NCBI GenBank assembly: GCA_902727915.1
Contig: CACVAU010000002.1
Location: 1-55,203 of the forward strand
Length of the DNA stretch: 55,203 nucleotides
Source of the DNA: an uncultured Sulfurovum sp.
GTDB taxonomy: Bacteria; Campylobacterota; Campylobacteria; Campylobacterales; Sulfurovaceae
Direction of reading: 5' to 3'
The notes beneath the pieces were generated by a model. It was not told the origin of the DNA. It made no database searches and worked only from the letters and a program-made list of their open reading frames with translations. The translations under genes and the position numbers were made by a program. This document shows positions 15,365 to 25,232 of the stretch, one piece after another (the stretch's first letter is position 1; the number at the start of each line of letters is the position of its first letter).

Positions 15365-16009
15365 CTAAAGAACATATAAAAGCACAGCAAAAAAATGAAG
15401 TACCGAACCTAAAAGAACAAAAAGGTGCCAAATAGTATGGAAATAAACAATGTTATCTTTCACATAAAAAATAATGCCTCCTGTATAAGCGATACCTCCA
15501 GCCACAATGAGCCAAAAACCTACAGGGTCAATACCATTTTTAAAAGTTTCAAATATAACAACTACCAGCCATCCCATGACAACATAAGCTAACAAGGAAA
15601 ATACTTCAAAACGATTAGGATAAAGAAACTTTAAACTAATGCCTATTAACGCAATGCTCCACTCGATAATACAAAGCGTCCACCCTGCTACGCCTCCTAC
15701 AGAAAGTAATAATACAGGGGTATAAGTCCCTGCAATTAAAAAATAAATAGCACTGTGATCAAATTTTTGTAAAAGCCGTTTGACTTCCGTATGTGTAATG
15801 GCATGATAAAGTGTAGAACTTCCATACAATATAATCAAAGTAGCCCCATAAATGGCAACAGAAACAATGTCAATGGTTGTTCCTTTTATGGAAGCAAAAG
15901 CAACCAAAACACTCAAAGCGACAATGCTTAAAAAGAAACCAACACCATGGGTAATGCTATGCCAAACTTCTTCTCCAAAAGAAAAATGATTTACTTTATT
16001 CACAACCAT
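15365..16009 (-). CDS. Hemolysin III / PAQR-family membrane protein (YqfA-like)
   Basis: A 214-residue protein with seven hydrophobic segments and the family's metal-site motifs. HSITHGVG near the N-terminus, GSSTLYHAI about residue 65, FDHSAIYFLIAGTYTP about 85-100, and WHLFVLLGSVLHFFAVL at the C-terminus supply the serine, histidine and aspartate ligands. PAQR proteins are integral-membrane hydrolase-like enzymes; haemolysis is not an established role for most bacterial members. It starts 3 bp after the polysaccharide deacetylase gene, inside its ribosome-binding region. Confidence 0.9.
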   Translation of the reverse strand: MVVNKVNHFSFGEEVWHSITHGVGFFLSIVALSVLVAFASIKGTTIDIVSVAIYGATLIILYGSSTLYHAITHTEVKRLLQKFDHSAIYFLIAGTYTPVLLLSVGGVAGWTLCIIEWSIALIGISLKFLYPNRFEVFSLLAYVVMGWLVVVIFETFKNGIDPVGFWLIVAGGIAYTGGIIFYVKDNIVYFHTIWHLFVLLGSVLHFFAVLLYVL

Positions 16010-16012
16010 CCT

Positions 16013-17011
16013 TTAATTTTTTATCTCTCGCATAAAGACCTTAACCTTCAACTTCGTTCCAACTTGAATCCCAATTTTCATACGTTTTCCTTTTATCTTT
16101 TTAGAGGTCTTATAGTCAATAATCCCATCTTTTACTTTGACAGGTCTCCAACCATGTCCTCGAATGTAGACATAAGCATTTTTAGCATTTTTGTTAACTT
16201 TCGCTTTTACCCTTGTGAGTACCCCATCTTTAGGAAACATTTTAGGCTCTATTAGTTCATAATCTTGTAACTCATCAAAGTTCAAATAGGTTTTTAACTT
16301 AGGCTTCCCAACCAAAGCCGAACGGTCAATGTCATAAATGTTTGTACCTTTGGTTACAGCGCCCATGTTTTGGTTAAAAATTGCCTCAAAACCATACTCT
16401 TTAGAAATCCTTTCTAACTTCTCGTTGTACTCACCATAAGGATAGACAAAATACTTTGGTCGAACTCCCAACTCTTTCTCAAAAAGTGCTAAACCTTTGT
16501 CAAAATCTGCACGTATGGCTTTTTCACTCATACTTGCCATGTGCTTATGCCCATACGAATGAAACTCAAATGATGCTAAGCTCTTATTCATCTTTCTAAG
16601 TTGTGCAAAGGAAGTGTAATCTTTGTACTTTTTAGCCGTGGCTTCAAGGTACAAGAAGATGGTAAAGGGGTAACCAAACTCCTTAAAAATCGGATAACCT
16701 TTGGTATAAAAACTTTTAAAATTATCATCAATGGTTAACACAACCCAGTTATCAGGAATATCTTTGCCCTCTTGTAAGGCATTGACCAAAGTTTCTAACT
16801 TAACGACTTTATAGCCATTGTTTTTAAAATAGTTAAACTCTTTTCGTAGTTCAGCTAAAGAAGTATTGGTTGAAGGGTGTCGTGCATCCCCAAAACGATG
16901 ATAAACAAAAATGTGGGCATCGGCTTGAAGAAAAGAGATGCTAGTGGTTAAAAAATAGAAGATTAATAAAATGGAAGGGTGAAACTTTTTGAGGGAAAAT
17001 CGGGTTTGCAT
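16013..17011 (-). CDS. Secreted polysaccharide deacetylase family protein (NodB fold)
   Basis: A 332-residue protein with an N-terminal hydrophobic signal (about residues 12-30, ending LQADA). The NodB fold is marked by VLTIDDNFKSF (TFDDG motif, here TIDDN, D95-D96), FHSYGHKHM (metal histidines about 151 and 157) and VYPYGEYN (190-196). A basic, beta-rich C-terminal region of some 90 residues is not recognised. It should remove acetyl groups from an envelope or exported glycan. TATAAT and AAGG precede the ATG. It is co-transcribed with the hemolysin III gene. Confidence 0.85.
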   Translation of the reverse strand: MQTRFSLKKFHPSILLIFYFLTTSISFLQADAHIFVYHRFGDARHPSTNTSLAELRKEFNYFKNNGYKVVKLETLVNALQEGKDIPDNWVVLTIDDNFKSFYTKGYPIFKEFGYPFTIFLYLEATAKKYKDYTSFAQLRKMNKSLASFEFHSYGHKHMASMSEKAIRADFDKGLALFEKELGVRPKYFVYPYGEYNEKLERISKEYGFEAIFNQNMGAVTKGTNIYDIDRSALVGKPKLKTYLNFDELQDYELIEPKMFPKDGVLTRVKAKVNKNAKNAYVYIRGHGWRPVKVKDGIIDYKTSKKIKGKRMKIGIQVGTKLKVKVFMREIKN

Positions 17012-17071
17012 GTGTATCCTTTTTTGGCATTATATCACATGCAATTCTTTAGAAAAAGCTAAATGAAGTGA

Positions 17072-17470
17072 TTACTTAATTACCTTCTCACCAGCTTTTA
17101 TCCAACCATTTTCTATGCCATCTTTCAGTTCATAAACATTGGTGAAACCCATGCTCAAAAGACCTTCACCTAAAACTTTAGTCCGTGAAGCATGAGCACA
17201 ATAAATAATAAATGGCTCAGATTTATCTTTAACCAACGTTCCTAAAGTAAAAAAGAAATCGGCTAATAAGGGTTGTCCTTGCTCATTAAAAAATGTTGCT
17301 TCATGTGAACCCTCAATAACCCCCACCTCTTTCCACTCGAAAGGCGTACGAATATCAAGAATAGGTGTACCCTCTTTTTGTAATTTCTTAAACTCATCGA
17401 CACCAATGCTTTTAAACTCTGCAAAAAGGCTCATACTCAACAAAAGTGTTGCTAGTAAAATTTTTTTCAT
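17072..17470 (-). CDS. Periplasmic single-domain rhodanese
   Basis: A 132-residue protein with a cleavable signal peptide (MKKILLATLLLSMSLFA). The rhodanese fold shows ILDIRTPFEWKEVGVIEGS and the active loop YCAHASRT with catalytic Cys91. The loop differs from the common C-R-x-G-x-R, so the substrate is uncertain. It probably handles sulfane sulfur in the periplasm, fitting a sulfur-oxidising lifestyle (inference). It sits 25 bp after ribF in the same orientation. Confidence 0.88.
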   Translation of the reverse strand: MKKILLATLLLSMSLFAEFKSIGVDEFKKLQKEGTPILDIRTPFEWKEVGVIEGSHEATFFNEQGQPLLADFFFTLGTLVKDKSEPFIIYCAHASRTKVLGEGLLSMGFTNVYELKDGIENGWIKAGEKVIK

Positions 17471-17495
17471 ATTAATATCCTTAATTAAATTTAAT

Positions 17496-18293
17496 TTATA
17501 TGCTTTTGGCTTGAATAATATCTAAATTAATCTGTGTTTTGAGGGCTTCTAAACCATCAAACTTTCTATTTTCACGTATAAATGCTACAAATTCGACCCA
17601 AACTTGACCTTTTAACACCCCTATGTCTCTGTCTATGACATGGGTTTCAATGGCAAAAGAGCCATCTGTTGTAACACGAAAACCTATAAAAGAGACTGAT
17701 TTTAACCATTCATCAGCAACTTTTGTTCGCGTAGCATAAACACCATCTTTTGGTAAATCATAATCATAAACATTCAAGTTTAGCGTGGCTACAAGTTTCT
17801 TTTTCCCTAAACCTTGTCCTGACACTACCTGTCCATCAATCCTATACGGACGATTGAGAAGCTGTTCAACCAAAGGCATGTTTCCATTGGCTATTTCTGT
17901 TTTAATCATCCGTGAATGTACTGAAATGTCTTGTAACTTTACCTCATCTACAACCTGTACTTTTCCATCAAAAAGCTCTTTAAGCATTTGTACATTACCT
18001 TCTTTTTTATAACCAAATCCAAAATCATACCCCACTACTATCTTTTCAAGTTTTGGAAAGTCTGTTTTTAGCATTTCAACAAACTCTTTAGCTCTGAAGA
18101 TACGAATATATTCAAAATGGTAAAAAAAACAGAACTGTTTAGCATATAATGAACGTTTATACCCTGGGGTTAAATAACCTCCATTACGCTCAATAATCAC
18201 CACAGCCTCTACTTGCTCTATAAGTGCTTTATGTCCTAAATGAATGCCATCAAAAGAACCAATGGCGATGGACTTTATGTTGTTTTTATACAA
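17496..18293 (-). CDS. ribF: Bifunctional riboflavin kinase / FAD synthetase
   Basis: A 265-residue protein. The N-terminal nucleotidyltransferase domain has IAIGSFDGIHLGHKALI with the H-x-G-H motif, and DISVHSRMIKTEIANGN is the matching S-S/T-x-x-R region. The C-terminal flavokinase domain begins RPYRIDGQVVSGQGLGKKK and has ATLNL where most RibF proteins have PTANL. It phosphorylates riboflavin and then adenylates FMN to FAD in the cytosol. It starts 3 bp after tlyA, a pairing also found in Campylobacter and Helicobacter. Confidence 0.92.
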   Translation of the reverse strand: MYKNNIKSIAIGSFDGIHLGHKALIEQVEAVVIIERNGGYLTPGYKRSLYAKQFCFFYHFEYIRIFRAKEFVEMLKTDFPKLEKIVVGYDFGFGYKKEGNVQMLKELFDGKVQVVDEVKLQDISVHSRMIKTEIANGNMPLVEQLLNRPYRIDGQVVSGQGLGKKKLVATLNLNVYDYDLPKDGVYATRTKVADEWLKSVSFIGFRVTTDGSFAIETHVIDRDIGVLKGQVWVEFVAFIRENRKFDGLEALKTQINLDIIQAKSI

Positions 18294-18296
18294 ATG

Positions 18297-19004
18297 TTAC
18301 TTCCTAAAATGATATATGTATTCAATGTTTCCAGATTTCCCAGCCAATTTAGAAAGGGTACTGTAACACAATTCCCAACCTAAGGCTTTGCTCTTGGCTT
18401 CAAATCTTTGCTTCGCTTCGTCAATGACATTTTGGTCAACCACCACACCACGACTGTCTCTTTTAACAGCCCTCCCCACTTCAAATTGGGGTTTAAAAAG
18501 CAGTATCATATCGCACAGGGCTAAACTATCTATGGCATCAATAATCTGTAAAATAGAAATAAAAGAGACATCACAAGTGACAAGGTCAAAAGGCTGACTT
18601 GGTTTAAAATCACGCACATCGGTCTCTTCAAATATGGCTACTTTTTCATTGCCTCGTAAAGAGTGATGCAACTGATTTGACCCAACATCCACACAGCTTA
18701 CAGAAGCCACGTTATTTTCTAAAAGTATTTGAACAAACCCACCTGTACTCGAACCTATGTCAACAGCACTTTTTTTGGCTAACTCCATAGGGTATTCTTC
18801 CAAAAACAACTCTAACTTCTTCGCTGCCCTACTCACATAAAATTTCTCTTGGTCAATGTCAATGTTGGAGTTTTCATCACACTTTAAAGAAGCTTTTGCC
18901 ACTGCACCATCGACAAAAACTTTACCACGTTTTATCGCATCTAACGCACGATTACGGCTCTCAAAAAAACCGTTTTCTACCAAATATTTGTCCAGTCTCA
19001 TCAT
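18297..19004 (-). CDS. tlyA: TlyA-type rRNA 2'-O-methyltransferase (S4 + FtsJ-like)
   Basis: A 235-residue protein. Residues 1-60 are an S4 RNA-binding domain (MRLDKYLVENGFFESRNRAL). From about 80 an FtsJ-like methyltransferase follows with the SAM motif AVDIGSSTGGF and later LLFKPQFEVGR. TlyA methylates ribose in rRNA and in some species affects capreomycin sensitivity. Two adjacent ATGs (19004, 19001) follow AGGAAGTG. It is transcribed away from hsdM; the 213-bp gap between them must hold both promoters. Confidence 0.92.
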   Translation of the reverse strand: MMRLDKYLVENGFFESRNRALDAIKRGKVFVDGAVAKASLKCDENSNIDIDQEKFYVSRAAKKLELFLEEYPMELAKKSAVDIGSSTGGFVQILLENNVASVSCVDVGSNQLHHSLRGNEKVAIFEETDVRDFKPSQPFDLVTCDVSFISILQIIDAIDSLALCDMILLFKPQFEVGRAVKRDSRGVVVDQNVIDEAKQRFEAKSKALGWELCYSTLSKLAGKSGNIEYIYHFRK

Positions 19005-19217
19005 GCTTATCGCACTTCCTTTGTCTTTAGTCCCAAAATCTACCTTTTTATAAAGGAAAAAAATTAATAAGCACTTTTTTAAATGGCGTTATTTTAACAT
19101 AGTTCTAGTTTAGTTTACGATTTCATTTTTAGGAGAAGAAGGATTCTAAAATACTCTAAGTTTTCAAATGCAACTTTAGATAAAATCCCTCCAATTAATA
19201 GCTAGGAAGAAGAACTT

Positions 19218-20777
19218 ATGGGTGAAGAACAAAAAAAGAGATTAGAACAACAACTGTGGAACATAGCCAATACGCTTAGAGGTAAGATGGATGCCGATGA
19301 GTTTCGAGATTATATTTTAGGATTTATTTTTTACAAATATCTGTCTGAAAAAATGGAAAGCTTTGCCAATGAGCTTTTGGAAGAAGACGAGGTTTTGTAT
19401 GCGTCTTTAACAGCGTCCCAAGATGACCAAGAGTATTTGGATGCCATTAAAGAAGATGCCATTGTTCAACTGGGGTACTTTTTGAATCCTTGGGAACTTT
19501 TTTCGGCTGTGGCTACACGTGGTAATGGTGAGGGTAACAATTTCATTTTAGAAGATTTGTCACAAATACTTAGACACATAGAACAGTCAACCATGGGGCA
19601 TGAGAGTGAAGATGACTTTGAACATTTGTTTGAAGATTTAGATTTGACTTCTACCAAACTCGGACGTACCGAAGAGGCTAAAAATACGCTCATTTCAAAA
19701 GTACTTTCTCACTTGGACAACATAGACTTTGAGCTTAAAAACCATGACAGAGATGTTTTGGGTGATGCCTATGAATATCTTATTGCACAGTTTGCTTCTG
19801 GGGCTGGTAAAAAAGCAGGTGAGTTTTATACGCCCCAAGAGGTTTCTAAAATACTCGCACGGATTGTTACCCATAAAAAGACCAAACTAAAGTCAGTTTA
19901 TGACCCTACTTGTGGAAGTGGTTCATTACTTTTAAGGGTTGCTAAAGAGGTTGAAGATGTTTCAAATTTTTACGGTCAAGAGTTAAACCGAACCACTTAC
20001 AACCTTGCACGAATGAACATGATAATGCATGACATTCACTACCGAAAATTTGACATTAAGCAAGAAGACACGCTAGAAAACCCTCAACATTTAGAGCATA
20101 GGTTTGAAGCCATTGTTGCCAACCCTCCTTTTTCGGCTCAATGGTCGGCAAACCCTTTGCACATGAGCGACGACAGATTTTCACAATACGGAAAACTCGC
20201 CCCAAAAAGCAAAGCCGACTTTGCCTTTGTGCAACACATGATTCACCATTTAAACGACAACGGAACCATGGCGATAGTACTTCCTCATGGGGTCTTGTTT
20301 CGTGGTTCATCAGAAGGACACATCCGAAAATACCTCATCGAAGAGCGTAACTACCTCGATGCTGTCATAGGACTACCTGCGAACATCTTTTATGGTACGT
20401 CCATTCCTACTTGCATCTTGGTCTTTAAAAAGTGCCGTGAAGAGAGTGACAATGTACTCTTTATAGATGCGTCTAAACATTTTGAAAAAAAGAAAAATCA
20501 AAACTGTCTGAGAAACGAAGACATAGACAAGATAGTAAACACTTACAAAAACAGAAAAACCCAAGACAAATACGCCTACGTAGCCAAACTAGAAGAGATA
20601 AAAGAAAATGACTACAACCTAAACATACCACGCTATGTTGATACTTTTGAAGAAGAAGCGCTTATAAACCTAGATGAAGTCTCAGCCCAACTACAAAGCC
20701 TAGAAAAAGAGATGCTAGAAAACGACAAAGTCATTGCTGGATTTTGTGATGAACTTGGCATAAAGAAGCCGTTTTAA
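19218..20777 (+). CDS. hsdM: Type I restriction-modification DNA methyltransferase subunit HsdM
   Basis: A 519-residue protein. The N-terminal helical domain (LWNIANTLRGKMDADEFRDY…ILGFIFYKYLSEKM) is the standard HsdM_N. The catalytic part has the SAM-binding DPTCGSGSLLLRV (about 230-242) and the N6-adenine motif NPPF (about 302-305). GGAAGAAG precedes the ATG. It forms the methylase with HsdS and the full enzyme with HsdR, both encoded next. Confidence 0.97.
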   Translation: MGEEQKKRLEQQLWNIANTLRGKMDADEFRDYILGFIFYKYLSEKMESFANELLEEDEVLYASLTASQDDQEYLDAIKEDAIVQLGYFLNPWELFSAVATRGNGEGNNFILEDLSQILRHIEQSTMGHESEDDFEHLFEDLDLTSTKLGRTEEAKNTLISKVLSHLDNIDFELKNHDRDVLGDAYEYLIAQFASGAGKKAGEFYTPQEVSKILARIVTHKKTKLKSVYDPTCGSGSLLLRVAKEVEDVSNFYGQELNRTTYNLARMNMIMHDIHYRKFDIKQEDTLENPQHLEHRFEAIVANPPFSAQWSANPLHMSDDRFSQYGKLAPKSKADFAFVQHMIHHLNDNGTMAIVLPHGVLFRGSSEGHIRKYLIEERNYLDAVIGLPANIFYGTSIPTCILVFKKCREESDNVLFIDASKHFEKKKNQNCLRNEDIDKIVNTYKNRKTQDKYAYVAKLEEIKENDYNLNIPRYVDTFEEEALINLDEVSAQLQSLEKEMLENDKVIAGFCDELGIKKPF

Positions 20778-20778
20778 T

Positions 20779-22050
20779 ATGAGTGATATTATAAATGTAC
20801 CTGTATTGAGGTTTGGAGAGTTTAATGGGGAATGGGAAGAAAAGAAATATGGTGACATATACTCTTTTTATACAACAAATTCACTTTCAAGAGATAAATT
20901 AAATTATGATGATGGAAGAGTTAAAAATATTCACTATGGTGATATACATACAAAATTTAATACTATGTTTAATATTCAAAATGAATATGTACCTTTTGTA
21001 AATAGTGATATTGATTTGTCTAAAATTAAAGAGGAAAGTTATTGTTTAGAAGGAGATTTAGTCATTGCTGATGCTTCTGAAGATTATAATGATATTGGTA
21101 AAACAATAGAAATGATTAATCTAAATAATGAAAAAGTAGTAGCAGGATTACATACATTTTTAGCAAGACCTAATAAGCACGATATCATATTAGGTTATAT
21201 GAGCTATTTATTACAATCTTGGAAAGTGCGAAAACAAGTTATGACTATTGCTCAAGGGTCAAAAGTATTAAGCTTATCTACAAAACGGCTTTCAACTGTA
21301 AAACTAAACCTACCCAAAAACCCAGAACAACAAAAAATCGCCACCTTCCTAACTTCTATTGACACAAAAATAGAACAACTCACCAAAAAAGAAAAGTTAC
21401 TTTCCTCTTATAAAAAAGGTGTGATGCAAAAGATTTTTAATCAAGGGATTCGATTTAAAGATGATGATGGTGGGGAGTTTGGGGATTGGGAGGAGAAAAG
21501 ATTAAGAGAAATAGCTACTTTTTTAAAAGGTAAAGGTATATCAAAATCTGATATTGTAGAAGATGGGGTTTTAGAATGTATTAGATATGGAGAACTTTAT
21601 ACTGTTTATAACGAGACTATCCATAATGTTCAATCAAAAACAAATTTAAATAAAGATAATTTGATTTTCAGCAAATTTAATGATGTAATTATTCCTGCTT
21701 CTGGAGAGACTCAAATTGATATAGCTACGGCTTCGTGTATATTAAAAGATAATGTAGCTTTAAGTGGAGATTTAAATATCATTAGAACAAATATAAATGG
21801 TGTATTTTTAGCATATTATTTAAATAATTTTAAAAAAATAGATATTGCTAGATTATCCCAAGGTATTTCAGTTGTTCACTTATATAGTTCCCAATTAAAA
21901 TTATTAAAATTAAATCTACCACCCCTAAAAGAACAAACAAAAATAGCAAATTTCCTATCATCCATAGATAAAAAAATAGAACTTACCACACAGCAACTAC
22001 ATGAAGTAAAAGCGTTTAAAAAATCACTTTTACAGCAGATGTTTGTCTAA
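20779..22050 (+). CDS. hsdS: Type I restriction-modification specificity subunit HsdS
   Basis: A 423-residue protein of two tandem target-recognition halves. Each ends in the conserved coiled-coil spacer: KLNLPKNPEQQKIATFLTSI near residue 180 and KLNLPPLKEQTKIANFLSSI near 380, so the central and C-terminal segments are recognisable repeats. Each recognition domain binds half of a bipartite DNA site. The variable halves (about 20850-21270 and 21510-21880) are visibly more AT-rich than hsdM or hsdR, as expected of domains swapped by recombination. It starts one base after the hsdM stop. Confidence 0.95.
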   Translation: MSDIINVPVLRFGEFNGEWEEKKYGDIYSFYTTNSLSRDKLNYDDGRVKNIHYGDIHTKFNTMFNIQNEYVPFVNSDIDLSKIKEESYCLEGDLVIADASEDYNDIGKTIEMINLNNEKVVAGLHTFLARPNKHDIILGYMSYLLQSWKVRKQVMTIAQGSKVLSLSTKRLSTVKLNLPKNPEQQKIATFLTSIDTKIEQLTKKEKLLSSYKKGVMQKIFNQGIRFKDDDGGEFGDWEEKRLREIATFLKGKGISKSDIVEDGVLECIRYGELYTVYNETIHNVQSKTNLNKDNLIFSKFNDVIIPASGETQIDIATASCILKDNVALSGDLNIIRTNINGVFLAYYLNNFKKIDIARLSQGISVVHLYSSQLKLLKLNLPPLKEQTKIANFLSSIDKKIELTTQQLHEVKAFKKSLLQQMFV

Positions 22051-22063
22051 AAGGAAAAACTCA

Positions 22064-24901
22064 ATGAGCCATGAAAGCGAAGCACTCTTAGAAGCAAACC
22101 TCATCAAACAACTCATAGCCTTAAAATATGAACCTGTAATTATAAAAGATGACAAAGCCCTAGAAGAAAACTTAAAAATTCAGCTTGAAAAACACAACAA
22201 AACCACGTTGAGCCAAACAGAATTTAAAAGGGTTTTAAACCGTTTAAACAAAGGCAATGTATTTGAAAAAGCAGGAATATTAAGAGATGACCCTTTTGCT
22301 TTAGAGTGCGACGATGGAAGTAAAAAATACATAGAGTTTTTAGACTCTGAACATTGGTGTCAAAACATTTTTCAAGTTACTTCACAAGTTACGGTGGAAG
22401 GTGTGTATAAAAACCGATACGACGTAACCCTACTCATCAATGGTTTGCCATTGGTTCAAATAGAACTTAAAAGAAGAGGACTCGAACTCAAAGAAGCGTT
22501 CAATCAAATTAACCGTTACCAACGACACTCTTATGGCTCTAACAATGCACTGTTTAACTATGTGCAACTGTTTGTTATAAGCAATGGAGTCAACACCAAA
22601 TATTATGCCAACAATAAAAAGCAATCTTTTAAACAAACCTTTTATTGGGCTGATGAAAAAAACAATAACATTACAAATCTTGACGAATTTACCAACACAT
22701 TTTTAGAACGATGCCAGCTCTCTAAAATGATATGCAAATACATCGTACTGGCACAAGTCCCCAAGATACTCATGGTACTACGACCCTATCAGTACCATGC
22801 TGTAGAAGCGATTATAAACCGTGTCTCTAACAGTGCTAAAAATGGCTATATTTGGCACACCACAGGCTCTGGTAAAACCCTAACAGCATTTAAAACATCT
22901 CAAATCTTGATGAAGCTTCCCAAAGTGCATAAAGTCGTTTTTGTGGTCGACAGAAAAGACTTGAACTTTCAAACCACCAAAGAATTTAACAGCTTTTCCG
23001 ATGGTTCGGTTGATGGTACAGACAACACCAAAGCACTGGTAAAACAGTTTACAGACGATACAACCAAACTCATTGTAACCACGATTCAAAAGCTTAACAC
23101 AGCCATTAGTAAAACTCAATACTTAGAACAAATGAAAGTCTTAAAAGAAGAGCATGTTGTTTTTATATTTGATGAGTGTCACCGAAGCCAATTTGGGGAA
23201 ACACACCGAAACATCAGTAACTTTTTTAACAACAATCAAATGATAGGATTTACAGGCACACCCATATTTGCTGACAATGCCTCAAAAAACGATATTGGAA
23301 AACGCACCACCAAAGACTTGTTTCATGAAAGCCTTCACAAATACGTCATAACTGATGCCATTGCAGATGACAATGTATTGAAATTTTCAGTAGAGTACCT
23401 AGGTAAATACAAAGAAAAAGAAGGAAACGCCAATAATATCGACATAGAAGTAGAAGCCATTGACACTAAAGAACTGTTAGAAAGTGACCAACGAATAGAA
23501 AAAATCGTCGATTACATCATCGCCAATCATGACCGAAAAACACACAGCAAAGAGTTTACAGCCATGATGTGTGTGGGTTCGGTAGAGATGCTCATAAAAT
23601 ACTATGAACTCTTTAAACGCAAAGAACACAAACTCAAAATAGCCACCATTTTTTCATACTCTAGCAACGAAAACGATAAAGATGCCAACGGCATAGAAAC
23701 GCTCGATGAAAGCAATGGTGCAACCGTAGATGAAAAAAATATCAACCAACACACCCGTGAAAAGTTAGATGAATACATAAAAGACTACAACGCAATGTTT
23801 GGTTCAAGTTTTAGCACCAAAGACAGCCAAAGTTATTACAACTACTACAACGACATCTCCAAACAAGTTAAAAACAGAAACATAGATATTTTACTGGTTG
23901 TCAACATGTTTTTAACAGGCTTTGACAGCAAAACGCTCAACACCCTTTACGTGGACAAAAACCTAAAATACCACGGACTCATACAAGCCTTTAGTCGAAC
24001 CAACCGAATACTCAACGAACAAAAATCACAAGGGAACATTGTCTGTTTTAGAAACTTAAAAAGTGCTACCGATGAAGCCATTACCCTCTTTTCAAATGAA
24101 AATGCCAATGAAACGATTTTGATGCAACCTTATGAAGAGTATATCACAAAATTTGATGAAAAGTACGATGCCTTAATCGCCATAGCTCCCACCGTAGACA
24201 GCGTGAACGACCTAGAACATGAAGAGGCTAAACTAAGTTTTATAAAGGCATTTAGACAGATTTTGAGAGTAAAAAACATCTTAGAGAGTTTTAGTGATTT
24301 TAAATGGTCAGATGTCAAAATGAAACGTCAAGAGTTTGAAAACTATAAATCCAAATACCTTGACCTCTACGAAGCGTTAGGGGCAAATGGTGAAAGCAAT
24401 ACCGAAAAAGTCTCCATACTCGAAGATGTAGACTTTGAGTTAGAACTCATACACAAAGATGAGATTAACCTCTATTATATTTTACAACTCTTAGCCAAGT
24501 ACAAAAATGCCGATGACGAAGAGAAGAAAAAACAAAAAGAACAGATAGACAACATCATCAACGGAAATGCAACGCTTAGGAGTAAACGCGAACTCATTGA
24601 AAAATTCATCAATGAAAACTTGATGCAAATAGAAGATGCCAACAAAATAGAAGAGGTCTTTGAAAACTTTTGGGATGCCCAAAAAGAAAAAGCCTTCCTA
24701 GAAATCTGTGAAGAAGAAGAGCTACACAATGATGAACTAAAAAAAGTCATAGACACCTACCTCTACGACGAACGAAAACCCTTAGCAAACGATGTGGCAA
24801 AAACTTTAAAAACAAAGCACAAATTGCTACAACGAAAAAAAGTAGTGGCACGGGTGTTGGATAAGATTGTAAAGTTTGTTGAGAAGTTTTATGAGAAATA
24901 A
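22064..24901 (+). CDS. hsdR: Type I restriction endonuclease subunit HsdR
   Basis: A 945-residue protein. The N-terminal nuclease domain has DVTLLINGLPLVQIELKRRG (the D…E-x-K metal site, about 119-136). The SF2 translocase follows with Walker A HTTGSGKTL (about 265-273), DECHRS (about 370) and GFTGTP, and a helical C-terminus binds the methylase core. The ATG at 22064 is chosen because AAAGG lies just upstream; an in-frame TTG at 22043 would overlap hsdS. It cuts unmodified DNA after ATP-driven translocation. The operon is complete and looks functional. Confidence 0.96.
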   Translation: MSHESEALLEANLIKQLIALKYEPVIIKDDKALEENLKIQLEKHNKTTLSQTEFKRVLNRLNKGNVFEKAGILRDDPFALECDDGSKKYIEFLDSEHWCQNIFQVTSQVTVEGVYKNRYDVTLLINGLPLVQIELKRRGLELKEAFNQINRYQRHSYGSNNALFNYVQLFVISNGVNTKYYANNKKQSFKQTFYWADEKNNNITNLDEFTNTFLERCQLSKMICKYIVLAQVPKILMVLRPYQYHAVEAIINRVSNSAKNGYIWHTTGSGKTLTAFKTSQILMKLPKVHKVVFVVDRKDLNFQTTKEFNSFSDGSVDGTDNTKALVKQFTDDTTKLIVTTIQKLNTAISKTQYLEQMKVLKEEHVVFIFDECHRSQFGETHRNISNFFNNNQMIGFTGTPIFADNASKNDIGKRTTKDLFHESLHKYVITDAIADDNVLKFSVEYLGKYKEKEGNANNIDIEVEAIDTKELLESDQRIEKIVDYIIANHDRKTHSKEFTAMMCVGSVEMLIKYYELFKRKEHKLKIATIFSYSSNENDKDANGIETLDESNGATVDEKNINQHTREKLDEYIKDYNAMFGSSFSTKDSQSYYNYYNDISKQVKNRNIDILLVVNMFLTGFDSKTLNTLYVDKNLKYHGLIQAFSRTNRILNEQKSQGNIVCFRNLKSATDEAITLFSNENANETILMQPYEEYITKFDEKYDALIAIAPTVDSVNDLEHEEAKLSFIKAFRQILRVKNILESFSDFKWSDVKMKRQEFENYKSKYLDLYEALGANGESNTEKVSILEDVDFELELIHKDEINLYYILQLLAKYKNADDEEKKKQKEQIDNIINGNATLRSKRELIEKFINENLMQIEDANKIEEVFENFWDAQKEKAFLEICEEEELHNDELKKVIDTYLYDERKPLANDVAKTLKTKHKLLQRKKVVARVLDKIVKFVEKFYEK

Positions 24902-24910
24902 AAAAGAAAA

Positions 24911-24916
24911 TATAAT
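24911..24916 (+). promoter_or_regulatory. -10 box upstream of a small membrane protein gene
   Basis: TATAAT lies 18 nt before the ATG at 24935, with AAAAGGA between. It gives this small gene its own promoter, just after hsdR. Confidence 0.45.
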
Positions 24917-24934
24917 TCACCAAAAGGAATCATC

Positions 24935-25171
24935 ATGTGCTTTATTTTAACCATCGTTCTGTTTGTTTTTGCCATTGAAAACCTGCTTATAGAGAATTGG
25001 GTTATGGGAGGGATTCAATTTATTATTGCTCTTGGGTTCTTATTTTTTCTTATCTCAAACATGCGACGTACGCACTGTGAACGCAATGGAACTTGTTATA
25101 CTGGGTGTTCTGTAACCAATTGGATAAGTTCTTTATTTAAAAAAGATCATAACAACACATCTAAAGAATAA
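24935..25171 (+). CDS. Small two-helix membrane protein, unknown function
   Basis: A 78-residue protein with two hydrophobic helices (about 1-17 and 23-43) and a soluble tail with three cysteines in CERNGTCYTGC. AAAAGGA precedes the ATG. It starts 33 bp after hsdR but has its own -10 box, so it need not belong to the restriction system. I do not recognise the family. Confidence 0.6.
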   Translation: MCFILTIVLFVFAIENLLIENWVMGGIQFIIALGFLFFLISNMRRTHCERNGTCYTGCSVTNWISSLFKKDHNNTSKE

Positions 25172-25197
25172 ATCTAAAAATTTTAGAGCAATGCTGA

Positions 25198-25203
25198 TAT
25201 AAT
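25198..25203 (+). promoter_or_regulatory. Extended -10 promoter for the FtsK-like/ppnP operon
   Basis: TGATATAAT is a -10 hexamer with the TGn extension, 29 nt before the ATG at 25233. CGAGG acts as ribosome-binding site. Confidence 0.5.
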
Positions 25204-25232
25204 GCACAAAAATTACGAGACGAGGCAGAACA

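Noticed and set aside
22043..22063. TTG start for hsdR overlapping hsdS
   Set aside because: The ATG at 22064 has AAAGG at proper spacing and gives a normal HsdR N-terminus.
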